Notes under the pieces: model-generated
What the model saw: the letters and a program-made list of their open reading frames with translations, nothing else
What the model was told of the DNA's origin: nothing
The model's database searches: none
Made by a program: the position numbers and the translations under genes
Part shown: positions 30,006 to 38,806 of the stretch, piece by piece
Layout of the letters: each line of letters opens with the position of its first letter
Numbering within the stretch: position 1 is the stretch's first letter
DNA from: Cupriavidus pauculus
GTDB taxonomy: Bacteria > Pseudomonadota > Gammaproteobacteria > Burkholderiales > Burkholderiaceae
NCBI RefSeq assembly: GCF_003854935.1
Contig: NZ_CP033969.1
Span: 2,418,001 to 2,482,000, forward strand
Direction of reading: 5' to 3'
Length of the DNA stretch: 64,000 nucleotides

Positions 30006-30962
30006 CTAGGCCACGACCGCATGGACCTCGGCCACCGCGCTGCTGGGCGCCTGTTCGGCGCGGCGCCAGTAGACCGGGTTGCCGTAGGTGTTCTTGAGAT
30101 GGTCGATGAACAGCCGCACGCGCAGCGGCAGGTGCTTGCGCTGGGGAAAGACCGCGTGGATGCCGATGGGCGGCGCCTGGAACTCGTCCAGCACGGTCAC
30201 GAGCCGGCCGCTGACGATCTCCTGGCCGACTTCCCACCAGGACCGCCACGCCAGGCCATGGCCCTGCAGGCACCAGGCGTGCAGCACGGCGCCGTCGGTG
30301 CATTCCATGGTGCCGCCCACCTTGACCGTGACGGCGCGGCCGTCCTGCTGGAACACCCAGCCGCGCTGCACGTTGGCGCTGGCGCCGAAGGCCAGGCAGT
30401 TATGGCGCGACAGGTCCTCGGGCAACTGCGGCGTGCCGGCGCGGGCCAGGTATTCGGGCGAGGCCACCACGACGCGGCGGTTCTCGGCCAGGCGGATCGA
30501 CACCAGGCTCGAATCGGGCAGGTCGCCCAGCCGGATCGCGCAGTCGAAGCCCTCGTTGACGAGGTCGACCACGCGGTCCGAAAGATCGAGCGTGAGCGTG
30601 ACGTCGGGATGGGATTCGATGAACAGCGGCACCAGCGGCGCCACGTGCTTGCGGCCAAAGCCGGCCGGGGCGGTCACGCGCAGGTGGCCGCTGGCCTTGA
30701 CGCCGCCGGCCGACACGCTGGCCTCGGCGTTGTGGAGGTCGTTCAGGATGCGCTGGCAGTCTTCCAGGAAGGCCGAGCCTTCGAACGTCAGCGTGATCTT
30801 GCGCGTGGTGCGCACCAGCAGTTTCACGCCCAGGCGTTCTTCCAGGGCGTCGATGCGGCGGCCGATGATCGCCGGCGCCACGCCTTCGGCGGCTGCGGCG
30901 GCAGACAGGCTGCCGCGTGACGCCACCGACACAAAAGTCTCAAGTTGCTTGAAGTGGTCCAC
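30006..30962 (-). CDS. LysR-family transcriptional regulator
   Basis: A 318-aa LysR protein with an N-terminal helix-turn-helix (FKQLETFVSVASRGSLSAAAAAEGVAPAIIGRRIDALEERLGVKLL) and a substrate-binding effector domain from about residue 90. The start chosen is GTG at 30962 because the predicted minus-strand promoter (TTGATC at 31034-31029, TAATCT at 31011-31006) would exclude the ATG at 31091. It is divergent from the HAD gene that leads into aceB. LysR proteins often control the divergent neighbour, so regulation of that transcript is plausible but unproven. Confidence 0.88.
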   Translation of the reverse strand: MDHFKQLETFVSVASRGSLSAAAAAEGVAPAIIGRRIDALEERLGVKLLVRTTRKITLTFEGSAFLEDCQRILNDLHNAEASVSAGGVKASGHLRVTAPAGFGRKHVAPLVPLFIESHPDVTLTLDLSDRVVDLVNEGFDCAIRLGDLPDSSLVSIRLAENRRVVVASPEYLARAGTPQLPEDLSRHNCLAFGASANVQRGWVFQQDGRAVTVKVGGTMECTDGAVLHAWCLQGHGLAWRSWWEVGQEIVSGRLVTVLDEFQAPPIGIHAVFPQRKHLPLRVRLFIDHLKNTYGNPVYWRRAEQAPSSAVAEVHAVVA

Positions 30963-31005
30963 GAAAGATCGCTCGACTGTACACAAGTCCGGAGGAGGAT
31001 GGCCA

Positions 31006-31078
31006 AGATTAGTAGTGCAAAAGTAAAAGATCAAGTGACAGCGTGCCTCTTTGCCGCACTGCAGCGCGTCACTAGAAT
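31006..31078. promoter_or_regulatory. Divergent promoters between the LysR gene and the HAD-aceB genes
   Basis: Minus strand: TTGATC (31034-31029), 17-bp spacer, TAATCT (31011-31006), driving the regulator. Plus strand: TTTGCC (31050-31055), 17-bp spacer, TAGAAT (31073-31078), driving the HAD gene. The two -35 boxes are 15 bp apart, so one bound LysR tetramer could touch both promoters. Confidence 0.55.
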
Positions 31079-31129
31079 TCCATGCATTCAATCGTGTACA
31101 GGTCCATTCAGTCCCTGGCGTTTTGACAG

Positions 31130-31831
31130 ATGAACAAAATCCGCGCGGTCGTTTTCGATGCCTACGGCACGCTGTTCGACGTGTATTCGGTCACGGCGCG
31201 GGCGGAGCAATTGTTCCCGGGCAAGGGCGAGGCGCTGGCGCTGCTGTGGCGCGAGCGCCAGATCGACTACACCCGGCTGCGCTCGCTGGCCGCCCCGGAC
31301 GGCGCCCGCTACAAGCCGTTCTGGGACATCACGATCGACGCGCTGCGCTACGCGGCGGAGCGCCTGGCGCTGCGGCTCGACGACGCCGCGCAGGCCCAGT
31401 TGCTCAAGGAATACGCGTGCCTGTCGGCGTTCCCGGAAAACCTGGCGGCGCTCAAGCGGCTGCGCCGCGCCAACCTGCCGCTGGGCATCCTGTCCAACGG
31501 CAACCCCGAGATGCTCGACATCGCGGTCAAGAGCGCCGGCATGCAGGGGCTGTTCGACCATGTGCTGTCGGTCGATGCGGTGCGGCAGTACAAGACCGCG
31601 CCGGCCGCCTACGCGCTGGGGCCCAAGGCGTTCGGCGTGCCGGCGGCCGAGATGCTGTTCGTGTCGTCGAACGGCTGGGACGCCTGCGGCGCCACGTGGT
31701 TTGGCTACACCACCTACTGGATCAACCGTGCCGGCCATCCGGCGGAGCGCCTGGACGTGGCGCCCACCGGCACCGGGCACGACATGAACGACCTGCTTGC
31801 CTTCGTCGCCGCCTCTGGCGCGACGCTCTGA
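31130..31831 (+). CDS. Haloacid dehalogenase, type II (HAD superfamily)
   Basis: HAD hydrolase of 233 aa in the L-2-haloacid dehalogenase subfamily. Motif I is FDAYGTLFDV with nucleophile Asp10; Arg and Asn/Ser of motif II occur in GILSNGNPEML; Lys of motif III is in VRQYKTAPAAY; motif IV is FVSSNGWDACGATWFGY, the type II pattern. The physiological substrate may be a phosphorylated or halogenated C2-C3 acid. 2-Haloacids yield glycolate or glyoxylate, and aceB follows 45 bp downstream, so a link to glyoxylate use is possible. Confidence 0.9.
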   Translation: MNKIRAVVFDAYGTLFDVYSVTARAEQLFPGKGEALALLWRERQIDYTRLRSLAAPDGARYKPFWDITIDALRYAAERLALRLDDAAQAQLLKEYACLSAFPENLAALKRLRRANLPLGILSNGNPEMLDIAVKSAGMQGLFDHVLSVDAVRQYKTAPAAYALGPKAFGVPAAEMLFVSSNGWDACGATWFGYTTYWINRAGHPAERLDVAPTGTGHDMNDLLAFVAASGATL

Positions 31832-31876
31832 CAGGCGGGCCCCCCTTAATACACCATCGCATACAGGAGAAGACTG

Positions 31877-33460
31877 ATGGCTATCACGCTGCCCGCGGGC
31901 ATGAAGATTACCGGCGAGATCCTGCCGGCCTACGAAGACATCCTCACGCCGGAAGCCCTGGCCCTGGTCGACAAGCTGCACCGCGCGTTCGAGCCGCGCC
32001 GCCAGGAACTGCTGGCCGCCCGCGTGGAACGCGCCAGGCGGCTGGACGCCGGCGAGATCCCCGACTTCCTGCCGGAAACGCGCAGCATCCGCGAGGGCGA
32101 CTGGAAGGTAGCCCCGGTGCCCAAGGCGCTGGAATGCCGCCGCGTGGAAATCACGGGCCCGGTCGAGGCCAAGATGGTGATCAACGCCTTCAACTCGGGC
32201 GCTGACAGCTACATGACGGACTTCGAGGACTCGAACACCCCGAACTGGCACAACCAGATGCAGGGCCAGGTCAACCTGAAGGCCGCCGTGCGCCGCACGC
32301 TGACGCTGGACAGCAACGGCAAGCACTACAAGCTCAACGACAAGATCGCCACGCTGCAGGTGCGTCCGCGCGGCTGGCACCTGGACGAGAAGCACGTCAC
32401 CATCGACGGCAAGCGCGTCTCGGGCGGCATCTTCGACTTCGCGCTGTTCCTGTTCCACAACGCCAAGGAACAGATCGCGCGCGGCGACGGCCCGTTCTTC
32501 TACCTGCCGAAGATGGAAAGCCATCTGGAAGCCCGCCTCTGGAACGACATCTTCGTGATGGCCCAGAACGAAGTGGGCCTGCCGCAGGGCACCATCAAGG
32601 CCACGGTGCTGATCGAGACGATCCTGGCCGCCTTCGAGATGGAAGAAATCCTGTACGAACTGCGCGACCACAGCGCGGGCCTGAACGCCGGCCGCTGGGA
32701 CTACATCTTCTCGTGCATCAAGAAGTTCAAGGTCGACAAGAACTTCTGCCTGGCCGACCGCGCCAAGGTGACGATGACCGCGCCGTTCATGCGCTCGTAC
32801 GCGCTGCTGCTGCTGAAGACGTGCCACAAGCGCGGCGCGCCGGCCATCGGCGGCATGAGCGCCCTGATCCCGATCAAGAACGATCCGGAGAAGAACGCCG
32901 TGGCCATGGAAGGCATCATCAGCGACAAGCGCCGCGATGCCACCGACGGCTACGACGGCGGCTGGGTGGCCCACCCGGGCCTGGTCGAGCCGGCGATGAA
33001 GGAATTCGTCGCGGTGCTGGGCGACAAGCCGAACCAGTTCGACAAGCAGCGTCCGGACGTGGACGTGAAGGGCGCCGACCTGCTGAACTTCCAGCCGGAA
33101 ACGCCGATCACCGAGCACGGCCTGCGCATGAACATCAACGTCGGCATCCACTACCTGGGCGCCTGGCTGGCCGGCAACGGCTGCGTGCCGATCCACAACC
33201 TGATGGAAGACGCCGCCACGGCCGAGATCTCGCGTTCGCAGGTCTGGCAATGGATCCGTTCGCCCAAGGGCAAGCTTGAGGACGGCCGCAAGGTCACCGC
33301 CGAACTGGTCCGCGCGCTGATCCCCGAGGAACTGGCCAAGGTCAAGGAAGTGGCCGGCGGCGGCGCCACCTACGACCGCGCCGCGCAGATCTTCGAGCAG
33401 ATGTCGACGTCGGAAGACTTCGCCGAATTCCTGACGCTGCCGCTGTACGAGGAAGTGTGA
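31877..33460 (+). CDS. aceB: Malate synthase A
   Basis: Second glyoxylate shunt enzyme: condenses glyoxylate and acetyl-CoA to malate. The 527-aa protein is full length. The malate synthase signature includes LIETILAAFEMEEILYELRDHSAGLNAGRWDYIFS near residue 245, with catalytic acid and base within the TIM barrel; DFEDSNTPNWHNQ near 115 and QVWQWIRSPKG near 455 are also diagnostic. AGGAGA precedes the ATG at 31877. It follows the HAD gene by 45 bp and may share its promoter; a strong terminator follows. Confidence 0.97.
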   Translation: MAITLPAGMKITGEILPAYEDILTPEALALVDKLHRAFEPRRQELLAARVERARRLDAGEIPDFLPETRSIREGDWKVAPVPKALECRRVEITGPVEAKMVINAFNSGADSYMTDFEDSNTPNWHNQMQGQVNLKAAVRRTLTLDSNGKHYKLNDKIATLQVRPRGWHLDEKHVTIDGKRVSGGIFDFALFLFHNAKEQIARGDGPFFYLPKMESHLEARLWNDIFVMAQNEVGLPQGTIKATVLIETILAAFEMEEILYELRDHSAGLNAGRWDYIFSCIKKFKVDKNFCLADRAKVTMTAPFMRSYALLLLKTCHKRGAPAIGGMSALIPIKNDPEKNAVAMEGIISDKRRDATDGYDGGWVAHPGLVEPAMKEFVAVLGDKPNQFDKQRPDVDVKGADLLNFQPETPITEHGLRMNINVGIHYLGAWLAGNGCVPIHNLMEDAATAEISRSQVWQWIRSPKGKLEDGRKVTAELVRALIPEELAKVKEVAGGGATYDRAAQIFEQMSTSEDFAEFLTLPLYEEV

Positions 33461-33484
33461 GACCGAGGTAGTTGCCTGGCCGAG

Positions 33485-33518
33485 AACCCCGCGCGTTGTC
33501 GCGGGGTTTTTTGTTTTT
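33485..33518 (+). terminator. Intrinsic terminator of aceB
   Basis: AACCCCGCG (33485-33493) and CGCGGGGTT (33500-33508) form a 9-bp stem with a CGTTGT loop and a T-rich tail interrupted by one G (to 33518). Confidence 0.95.
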
Positions 33519-33622
33519 GGGGGTGGCGGCGTGGTCGGCCGACGGTTTGCTCAACACCCCCAACACACCACCGTTTCTCCAGAACCCCCATAATACGGAC
33601 CATCACGAACGGGAGAAAAAAG

Positions 33623-34093
33623 TTGCGTTTCGAACACCTGGTGGAAATCAATGACCCAGGCAACCCGACGCTGGAGCCGTTGACGGCCGACCAGCTCTGG
33701 CAGGGCCTGGTGTTGCGGGCGGAGTCGCCCGAGCTGTTCGTGCTGGGGCTGGACCGCGCCGAGATCGTCGCGCGGGGCGATGGCTGGCTCGAACGGGTGC
33801 TCCATTTCGGCCAGGCCCATATCAGCGACCGCGTGGTCTACGTGCCGCGCCGCGCCGTGCGCTATGAAACGGCCGCCACGGCCGAGCATGCCGGGGGCAC
33901 GCTGACGATGACCATCGAGACGCCGGCGGCCGGGGCGCTGCTGGTGCGTTTTGTCTACGAGACCACGATGCCCAACGTGGACGCCAGCGGCGACGACCGC
34001 TACGCGGAGATCGTCAAGTCCGCCTATCACGAGGCGGACCTCGATACCGTGCGCAAGATCCGCGAGATCGCGTCGACCGGGCGGCTCGGGTGA
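33623..34093 (+). CDS. AtaL-like (DUF1857) SRPBCC-fold protein
   Basis: A 156-aa protein of the START/SRPBCC superfamily, AtaL-like subgroup, with the pattern MRFEHLVEINDP, LTADQLWQGLVLRAESPELFV, and VRFVYETTMPN. These proteins bind hydrophobic ligands in a deep cavity; function is not known. The start is TTG at 33623, preceded by GGGAG (33611-33615), since no ATG or GTG fits the family N terminus. Its stop overlaps the start of the downstream efflux pump (GTGA), so they form a pair. Confidence 0.82.
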   Translation: MRFEHLVEINDPGNPTLEPLTADQLWQGLVLRAESPELFVLGLDRAEIVARGDGWLERVLHFGQAHISDRVVYVPRRAVRYETAATAEHAGGTLTMTIETPAAGALLVRFVYETTMPNVDASGDDRYAEIVKSAYHEADLDTVRKIREIASTGRLG

Positions 34094-35613
34094 GCCGCGA
34101 ATCCACTGCGCCGGCAAGTACCGGCAGCGGGGACGATCCGGGAGGAGACAAGCCCGAGCCCAGGGCCGGCGGCCCCACGCGCGCCGCGCTGCGCGACCGC
34201 TACGGCGACCGCCTGCGCTGGCTGATCCTGCTCACGCTGATGCTGGGCGCGATGTCGTCGATCGTCTCGTCGACCATCGTCAACGTGGCCATTCCCGACC
34301 TGAGCCGCCATTTCGTGCTGGGCCAGGAGCGCGCCCAGTGGGTGGCGGCCAGCTTCATGATCGCCATGACGATGTCGATGCTGCTGACGCCGTGGCTGCT
34401 CAACCGCTACGGGCTGCGGCGCACGTTCATCGGCACGCTGCTGCTGCTGGGCACCGGCGGGCTGGTCGGCGGGTTCGCGCCCACGTTCGGCGTGATGCTG
34501 GCCATGCGCGTGGCCGAGGGCATCGCCGCCGGCATCATGCAGCCGCTGCCCAACATCTTCATCCTGCGCGCGTTCGACGAGCGCGAGCAGGGCCGCGCGA
34601 TGTCGCTGTTCGGCTTTGGCGTGGTGCTGGCGCCGGCCATCGGCCCCAGCCTGGGCGGCTTCCTGGTCGAACTGTTCGGCTGGCGTTCGATCTTCTTTGT
34701 CGTGGTGCCGCTGACGCTGGCCGGCTGGTGGATGGCGCGCCGCTACATGGCCGTGGATTCGGCGATGATCGGCGAGCGCAAGCCGCTGGACTGGCGCGGG
34801 CTGGCGCTGGTGGGCGTGGCTACCGTCAGCCTGCTCAACGGGCTGGTGGCGATGCGTGCCAACGCCGGCGAGGGCATCGGCCTGGCGCTGTTCGGCGTGG
34901 TCATGCTGGCCGTGTTCGTGGCCTGGCAACTGCGCGCGCCCGATCCGCTCATGAACATGCGGCTCTACAGCTACCGCCAGTTCGCGGCCGGCGCCATCGT
35001 CGCGTTCATCTACGGCGCCGGGCTGTTCGGCTCCACGTACCTGCTGCCGGTCTACATGCAGACGGCGCTGGCCTATACGCCGTCGGCGGCCGGGCTGGTG
35101 CTGATGCCGGCCGGCATCGCGCTGGCCGTGACCATCGCCGTGGCTGGCCGGCTGACCAGCCGCATCCTGCCGCACAAGCAGGTGTCGTTCGGGCTGGCGC
35201 TGCTGGCGGGGTCGTTCCTGCTGATGGCCACCGGCTCGATGGCCACGCCGTACCTGCTGATCGTGCTGTATGCCGTGATCGGGCGGATCGGGCTTGGCTG
35301 CATCCTGCCGTCGCTGACGCTCGGATCGATGCGCGGCGTCGATTTCTCGCTGATCGCGCAAGGATCGAGTTGCATCAACTTCCTGCGCCAGCTGGGCGGG
35401 GCGATTGGGGTGAGCCTGGCCGGCGTGGGGCTGGAATGGCGGCTGGCCGAGCACGGCGTGATGCTGGGCGCCAGCGGCCAGATGGCCGCGCAGGCGGTGC
35501 AGGCGGCCCAGATCCGGGCGTTCGACGAGACGTTCCTGGCCGTGGGGGTGGTGATCGCCACGGCGATGCTGGCCGCGTGGCGCATCCGGCCGCGTCCGGC
35601 GCCGCCGGGCTAG
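34090..35613 (+). CDS. DHA2-family MFS drug:H+ antiporter (EmrB/QacA type)
   Basis: A 507-aa multidrug efflux protein with 14 predicted transmembrane segments. Motif A-like and family segments include STIVNVAIPDLSRHF near residue 65, QWVAASFMIAMTMSMLLTPWL, and GPSLGGFLVELFGWRSIFFV near 180, the motif C region of drug antiporters. The first 40 residues are charged and Gly/Pro-rich and probably cytoplasmic. The start is GTG at 34090, overlapping the AtaL-like stop. No EmrA-type adaptor gene is next to it. Substrate unknown. Confidence 0.9.
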   Translation: MSRESTAPASTGSGDDPGGDKPEPRAGGPTRAALRDRYGDRLRWLILLTLMLGAMSSIVSSTIVNVAIPDLSRHFVLGQERAQWVAASFMIAMTMSMLLTPWLLNRYGLRRTFIGTLLLLGTGGLVGGFAPTFGVMLAMRVAEGIAAGIMQPLPNIFILRAFDEREQGRAMSLFGFGVVLAPAIGPSLGGFLVELFGWRSIFFVVVPLTLAGWWMARRYMAVDSAMIGERKPLDWRGLALVGVATVSLLNGLVAMRANAGEGIGLALFGVVMLAVFVAWQLRAPDPLMNMRLYSYRQFAAGAIVAFIYGAGLFGSTYLLPVYMQTALAYTPSAAGLVLMPAGIALAVTIAVAGRLTSRILPHKQVSFGLALLAGSFLLMATGSMATPYLLIVLYAVIGRIGLGCILPSLTLGSMRGVDFSLIAQGSSCINFLRQLGGAIGVSLAGVGLEWRLAEHGVMLGASGQMAAQAVQAAQIRAFDETFLAVGVVIATAMLAAWRIRPRPAPPG

Positions 35614-35629
35614 GGCGCCTGGGGCGGCG

Positions 35630-36022
35630 TTACTGCAGCGTCGGCAGTTCGTTGCGCTGGTAGCAGACGCCAGCCAGGAAGCCGCTGAGCGTGGAGGCGG
35701 CGTCGCGGCCGCCGGCCGGGCGGGCCTGGATGGCCGACGCGGCGAATTCGGTCAGCGCCACCATCGGCGCGGAGGGCGGGTTGCCGCCTTCGAACAGTGC
35801 CCGCTTGGCGCTATAGCCATGGGTGCGCATGTCCACGGCCGCCGACAGCGCCGTGGCCGCGTAGACCGTGCACGACCGGTAGCGCACCGGATCATAGGCC
35901 GGCGCCGCCGGTGCGGCTGTCCTGGCCGATGGCTGCGCGGGGTGGGCGGCGTGCGGTGCGGCCGTCAGCGCCGCGGGCAGCGCCAGCGCGCCGGCGGTGA
36001 ACAGCACTCGGAATGTCTTCAT
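35630..36022 (-). CDS. Small exported protein of unknown function
   Basis: A 130-aa protein with a clear signal peptide (MKTFRVLFTAGALALPAALTA, cleavage near residue 21-24), an Ala/Pro-rich spacer, then a globular segment with two cysteines (YRSCTVYAA and AGVCYQRNEL) that could form one disulfide in the periplasm. I do not recognise the family. It points toward the efflux gene end and away from the acyl-CoA-binding gene, from which it is separated by 135 bp. Confidence 0.6.
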   Translation of the reverse strand: MKTFRVLFTAGALALPAALTAAPHAAHPAQPSARTAAPAAPAYDPVRYRSCTVYAATALSAAVDMRTHGYSAKRALFEGGNPPSAPMVALTEFAASAIQARPAGGRDAASTLSGFLAGVCYQRNELPTLQ

Positions 36023-36157
36023 GTCTGCCTGGGGTACGACACCATTGCGGATAGTCTGGTTATCGGCAGGAAAGACCGCGGGCTGAGCGCCGCGTGGGCG
36101 GCGCCCGCCGCGCCGGGCCCGGAGTGGGCGCCGGCAGCAGAGAGCAGGGGAGCCGGA

Positions 36158-36427
36158 TCAGCTGGCGCGGCCGGCCAGCAGGTCGGCCACCAGTTCCACG
36201 TACTTCTGCTTGGCGTCGTCCTGGCTGGTGCCCTTGAGCGCCTCCCAGGCCTCGAACTTGTAGCGGCCGACGAAATCGGTCATGCCGGGCTTGTCGCCGT
36301 GCGCGTCGCCCTCGGCACCCTGCTTGTAGAGCGCGTACAGGCGCAGCAGCGTCATGTTGTTGGGGCGCTCGGCCAGCGTCTTGACGTCGATTTGGGCCTG
36401 GTCGAATTGGGCCTGCAGGTCGCTCAT
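36158..36427 (-). CDS. Acyl-CoA-binding protein
   Basis: A complete ACBP domain of 89 aa that binds long-chain acyl-CoA esters in the cytosol. The start at 36427 gives MSDLQAQFDQAQIDVKTLAERP; the central LLRLYALYKQGAEGD and the Lys/Tyr-containing KFEAWEALKGTSQDDAKQKYVELV match the ligand-binding helices. CGGAGA lies upstream on the minus strand. ACBPs are sporadic in bacteria but common in this group. It is divergent from tsaB, 167 bp away. Confidence 0.93.
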   Translation of the reverse strand: MSDLQAQFDQAQIDVKTLAERPNNMTLLRLYALYKQGAEGDAHGDKPGMTDFVGRYKFEAWEALKGTSQDDAKQKYVELVADLLAGRAS

Positions 36428-36594
36428 GGGGTCTCCGGGTGGGATGGCAATGACAAGGGCCGATGATAAGCGCCCGCGCCGTCCGTTCGGCGGCAAAAAA
36501 ATCGAGGAAGCCTTCGGTCGGGCCGCGCGGCCCGGTGCGCGCCGCGTGCCGGCGCCAATACTGCTTTGCCCCGGCAGCGGATACAATCGCTGCC

Positions 36595-37353
36595 ATGTCC
36601 TGGATTCTTGCTGTCGAAACCTCCACAGAGTGGTGTTCCGTCGCACTCGGGCGCGCCGCCCCCGACGGCGCCATCGAGTGTTTCTCCCGTCATGAGCACA
36701 CCGGCGCGCGGTCGTCGTCGCGCGTGCTGCCCGCCGTGGGCGAGGTGCTGGCCGAAGCCGGCATCCGCCTGGCTGACTGCGCCGCCATCGCCTTCGGCGC
36801 CGGCCCCGGATCGTTCACGGGCCTGCGCACCGCCTGCGGCGTGGCCCAGGGCCTGGCCTTTGGCGCCGACCTGCCCGTCATCCCCGTCAACGTCCTGATG
36901 GCTTGTGCCGAAAGTGTACGCACCGGCACGCCGCCGCTGCCCGCCGGCGCCGCCGTGCTGGTGGCGCTGGACGCCCGCATGGACGAAGCCTACGCCGCTG
37001 CGTTCCGCTGGGACGCCGCCGCCGGGGAATGGTCGATGGCCGGCGCCATGCACGTGGGCGCGCCCGAGGCGGTGGCCGCCCCGGACGGCGATTACTGGCT
37101 GGCCGGCAACGCCGCCACGGTCTTCGGCGAGCGGCTGGCCGTGGCCGCCGGCGCGGCCCGCACCGTGCCGGACGCCATGCCCGATGCCCGCGCGATGGTC
37201 GCCATCGGCCTGCGTGCGCTGGCGCGCGGCGAGACCATCGACGCCGCCGACGCCATGCCGATCTACGTGCGCGACAAGGTTGCCCAGACCATCGCCGAGC
37301 GCGAAGCCGTTGCCGCGGCCAAGGCCGCCGCGCTGGCCGGAGGTGCCGCATGA
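36595..37353 (+). CDS. tsaB: tRNA threonylcarbamoyladenosine biosynthesis protein TsaB
   Basis: Partner of TsaD and TsaE in making t6A at position 37 of ANN-decoding tRNAs. The 252-aa protein starts MSWILAVETSTEWCSVAL, typical of the ASKHA-fold family, with GAGPGSFTGLRTACGVAQGLAF near residue 66. The ATG at 36595 follows a TACAAT box by only a few bases (36582-36587), so the true promoter is likely further upstream. Its stop overlaps the rimI ATG, a pairing seen in many proteobacteria. Confidence 0.94.
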   Translation: MSWILAVETSTEWCSVALGRAAPDGAIECFSRHEHTGARSSSRVLPAVGEVLAEAGIRLADCAAIAFGAGPGSFTGLRTACGVAQGLAFGADLPVIPVNVLMACAESVRTGTPPLPAGAAVLVALDARMDEAYAAAFRWDAAAGEWSMAGAMHVGAPEAVAAPDGDYWLAGNAATVFGERLAVAAGAARTVPDAMPDARAMVAIGLRALARGETIDAADAMPIYVRDKVAQTIAEREAVAAAKAAALAGGAA

Positions 37354-37895
37354 GCGCCGCGCTGCTGCCCGCCGAACGGCCTGACTGGCCGCTGGTGCCG
37401 GTGATGCCGGCGCTGGCGCCGGGCTGGGCGCTCGACCACATGAGCGCGCGGGACCTGGCCGAAGTCGCGGCGATCGAGCAGCGCGCCTACAGCCATCCGT
37501 GGACGCGCGGCAACTTTGAGAATTCTCTGAAGGCCGGCCATTTCGGCCTGACGATGCGCGACCCGTCGCGGGCGCTGATCGGCTACGCGATGCTGATGCC
37601 GGTGGTCGACGAGATGCACCTGCTCAATATCACGATCGACCCGACCTACCAGCGGCAGGGCTACGGCCGGCTGCTGCTGGCCATTGCGCTGGCCACGTCG
37701 CACGCGCACCAGTTGCGGACCATGCTGCTGGAAGTGCGGCCGTCGAACCTGGGCGCGCTGGCGCTGTACCTGGAGGCCGGGTTTGTCGAAATCGGCCGCC
37801 GCAAGGGCTACTACCCGGCCACGGCGCTAGGGCGTGAGGACGCGCTGGTGCTGCGCCGCGTGTGGACGGCCGATGACGCGGGAGCCGCCACATGA
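37350..37895 (+). CDS. rimI: Ribosomal-protein-alanine N-acetyltransferase RimI
   Basis: GNAT acetyltransferase of 181 aa that modifies the N-terminal Ala of ribosomal protein S18. Motif A, the acetyl-CoA pyrophosphate loop, is [11 protein letters not shown] near residue 105; upstream [19 protein letters not shown] and downstream [30 protein letters not shown] are RimI-typical. About 30 extra N-terminal residues precede the fold. It overlaps tsaB by 4 bp (ATGA) and the uracil-DNA glycosylase gene by 4 bp. Confidence 0.92.
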   Translation: MSAALLPAERPDWPLVPVMPALAPGWALDHMSARDLAEVAAIEQRAYSHPWTRGNFENSLKAGHFGLTMRDPSRALIGYAMLMPVVDEMHLLNITIDPTYQRQGYGRLLLAIALATSHAHQLRTMLLEVRPSNLGALALYLEAGFVEIGRRKGYYPATALGREDALVLRRVWTADDAGAAT

Positions 37896-38806
37896 ACCGC
37901 CGCGCGATCTTCCTGGAAGTGCTGGGCATTCCCGCCGAGTGGGTGCCGCGCCAGCCGGCGGGCGATGAGGTGGGCGAAGAGGCTGGCGTGCCGCTGGCCG
38001 TGGAGCCGGCGGAGTCGGTCGTGGCGGAAGCGCCGGCGGAAGTTCGTGCCGAAGCTCTGACCGAAGCGCCGGCCATCCCGCGCGCCGCCCCCGTCATCGA
38101 CCCGGCCGACGCCGCGCTGGAACTGGCCGAGACCGTCGAGGCGTTCGACGTCCCGCCGCCGTCCCCGCCGCCTGCGCCGCGCGCCGCCGCGCCCGTGTCG
38201 CGCCTGCCGGACCCTTCGGGCCGCGCGGCGGCCATCGCCGCCATGGCGTGGCCGGACCTGGCCGACGGCGTGGCCGGCTGCACCGCCTGCGGGCTGTGCG
38301 AATCGCGCACGCAGACCGTGTTCGGCGTGGGCGACACACAGGCCGACTGGATGCTCGTGGGCGAGGCGCCCGGCGAGAACGAGGACCTGCAGGGCGAGCC
38401 GTTCGTCGGCCAGGCCGGCAAGCTGCTCGACAACATGCTCGGCGCGCTGGGCCTGGCGCGCGGGCAGAACGTCTACATCGCCAACGTGCTCAAGTGCCGG
38501 CCGCCCGGCAACCGCAACCCGGAGCCGGACGAGGTGGCGGCCTGCGAGCCGTACCTGCGGCGCCAGATCGCGCTGATCCAGCCAAAGGTAATTGTCGTGC
38601 TGGGCCGGTTCGCCGCGCAGTCGCTGCTGCGCGCGACCACGCCGATCGGCAAGCTGCGCGGCACGGTGCACCAGTACGAAGGCATTCCCGTCGTGGTGAC
38701 CTACCATCCGGCCTACCTGTTGCGCACGCTGACCGACAAGGCGCGCGCCTGGGAGGACCTGTGCCTGGCCCGCGAGGTACATGACCGTGCGGGAGCTGAA
38801 GCCTGA
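37892..38806 (+). CDS. Uracil-DNA glycosylase, family 4 (iron-sulfur)
   Basis: Removes uracil from DNA. The 304-aa protein has a non-catalytic, Ala/Pro/Glu-rich N-terminal third (to about 110), then the family 4 domain. The four 4Fe-4S cysteines appear as Cys130-X2-Cys133 (GCTACGLC) and Cys-X16-Cys in [11 protein letters not shown]...AACEPYL. The water-activating motif is [20 protein letters not shown] and the HP-type loop is YHPAYLLR. It overlaps rimI by 4 bp and the DUF1853 gene by 26 bp. Confidence 0.93.
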   Translation: MNRRAIFLEVLGIPAEWVPRQPAGDEVGEEAGVPLAVEPAESVVAEAPAEVRAEALTEAPAIPRAAPVIDPADAALELAETVEAFDVPPPSPPPAPRAAAPVSRLPDPSGRAAAIAAMAWPDLADGVAGCTACGLCESRTQTVFGVGDTQADWMLVGEAPGENEDLQGEPFVGQAGKLLDNMLGALGLARGQNVYIANVLKCRPPGNRNPEPDEVAACEPYLRRQIALIQPKVIVVLGRFAAQSLLRATTPIGKLRGTVHQYEGIPVVVTYHPAYLLRTLTDKARAWEDLCLAREVHDRAGAEA

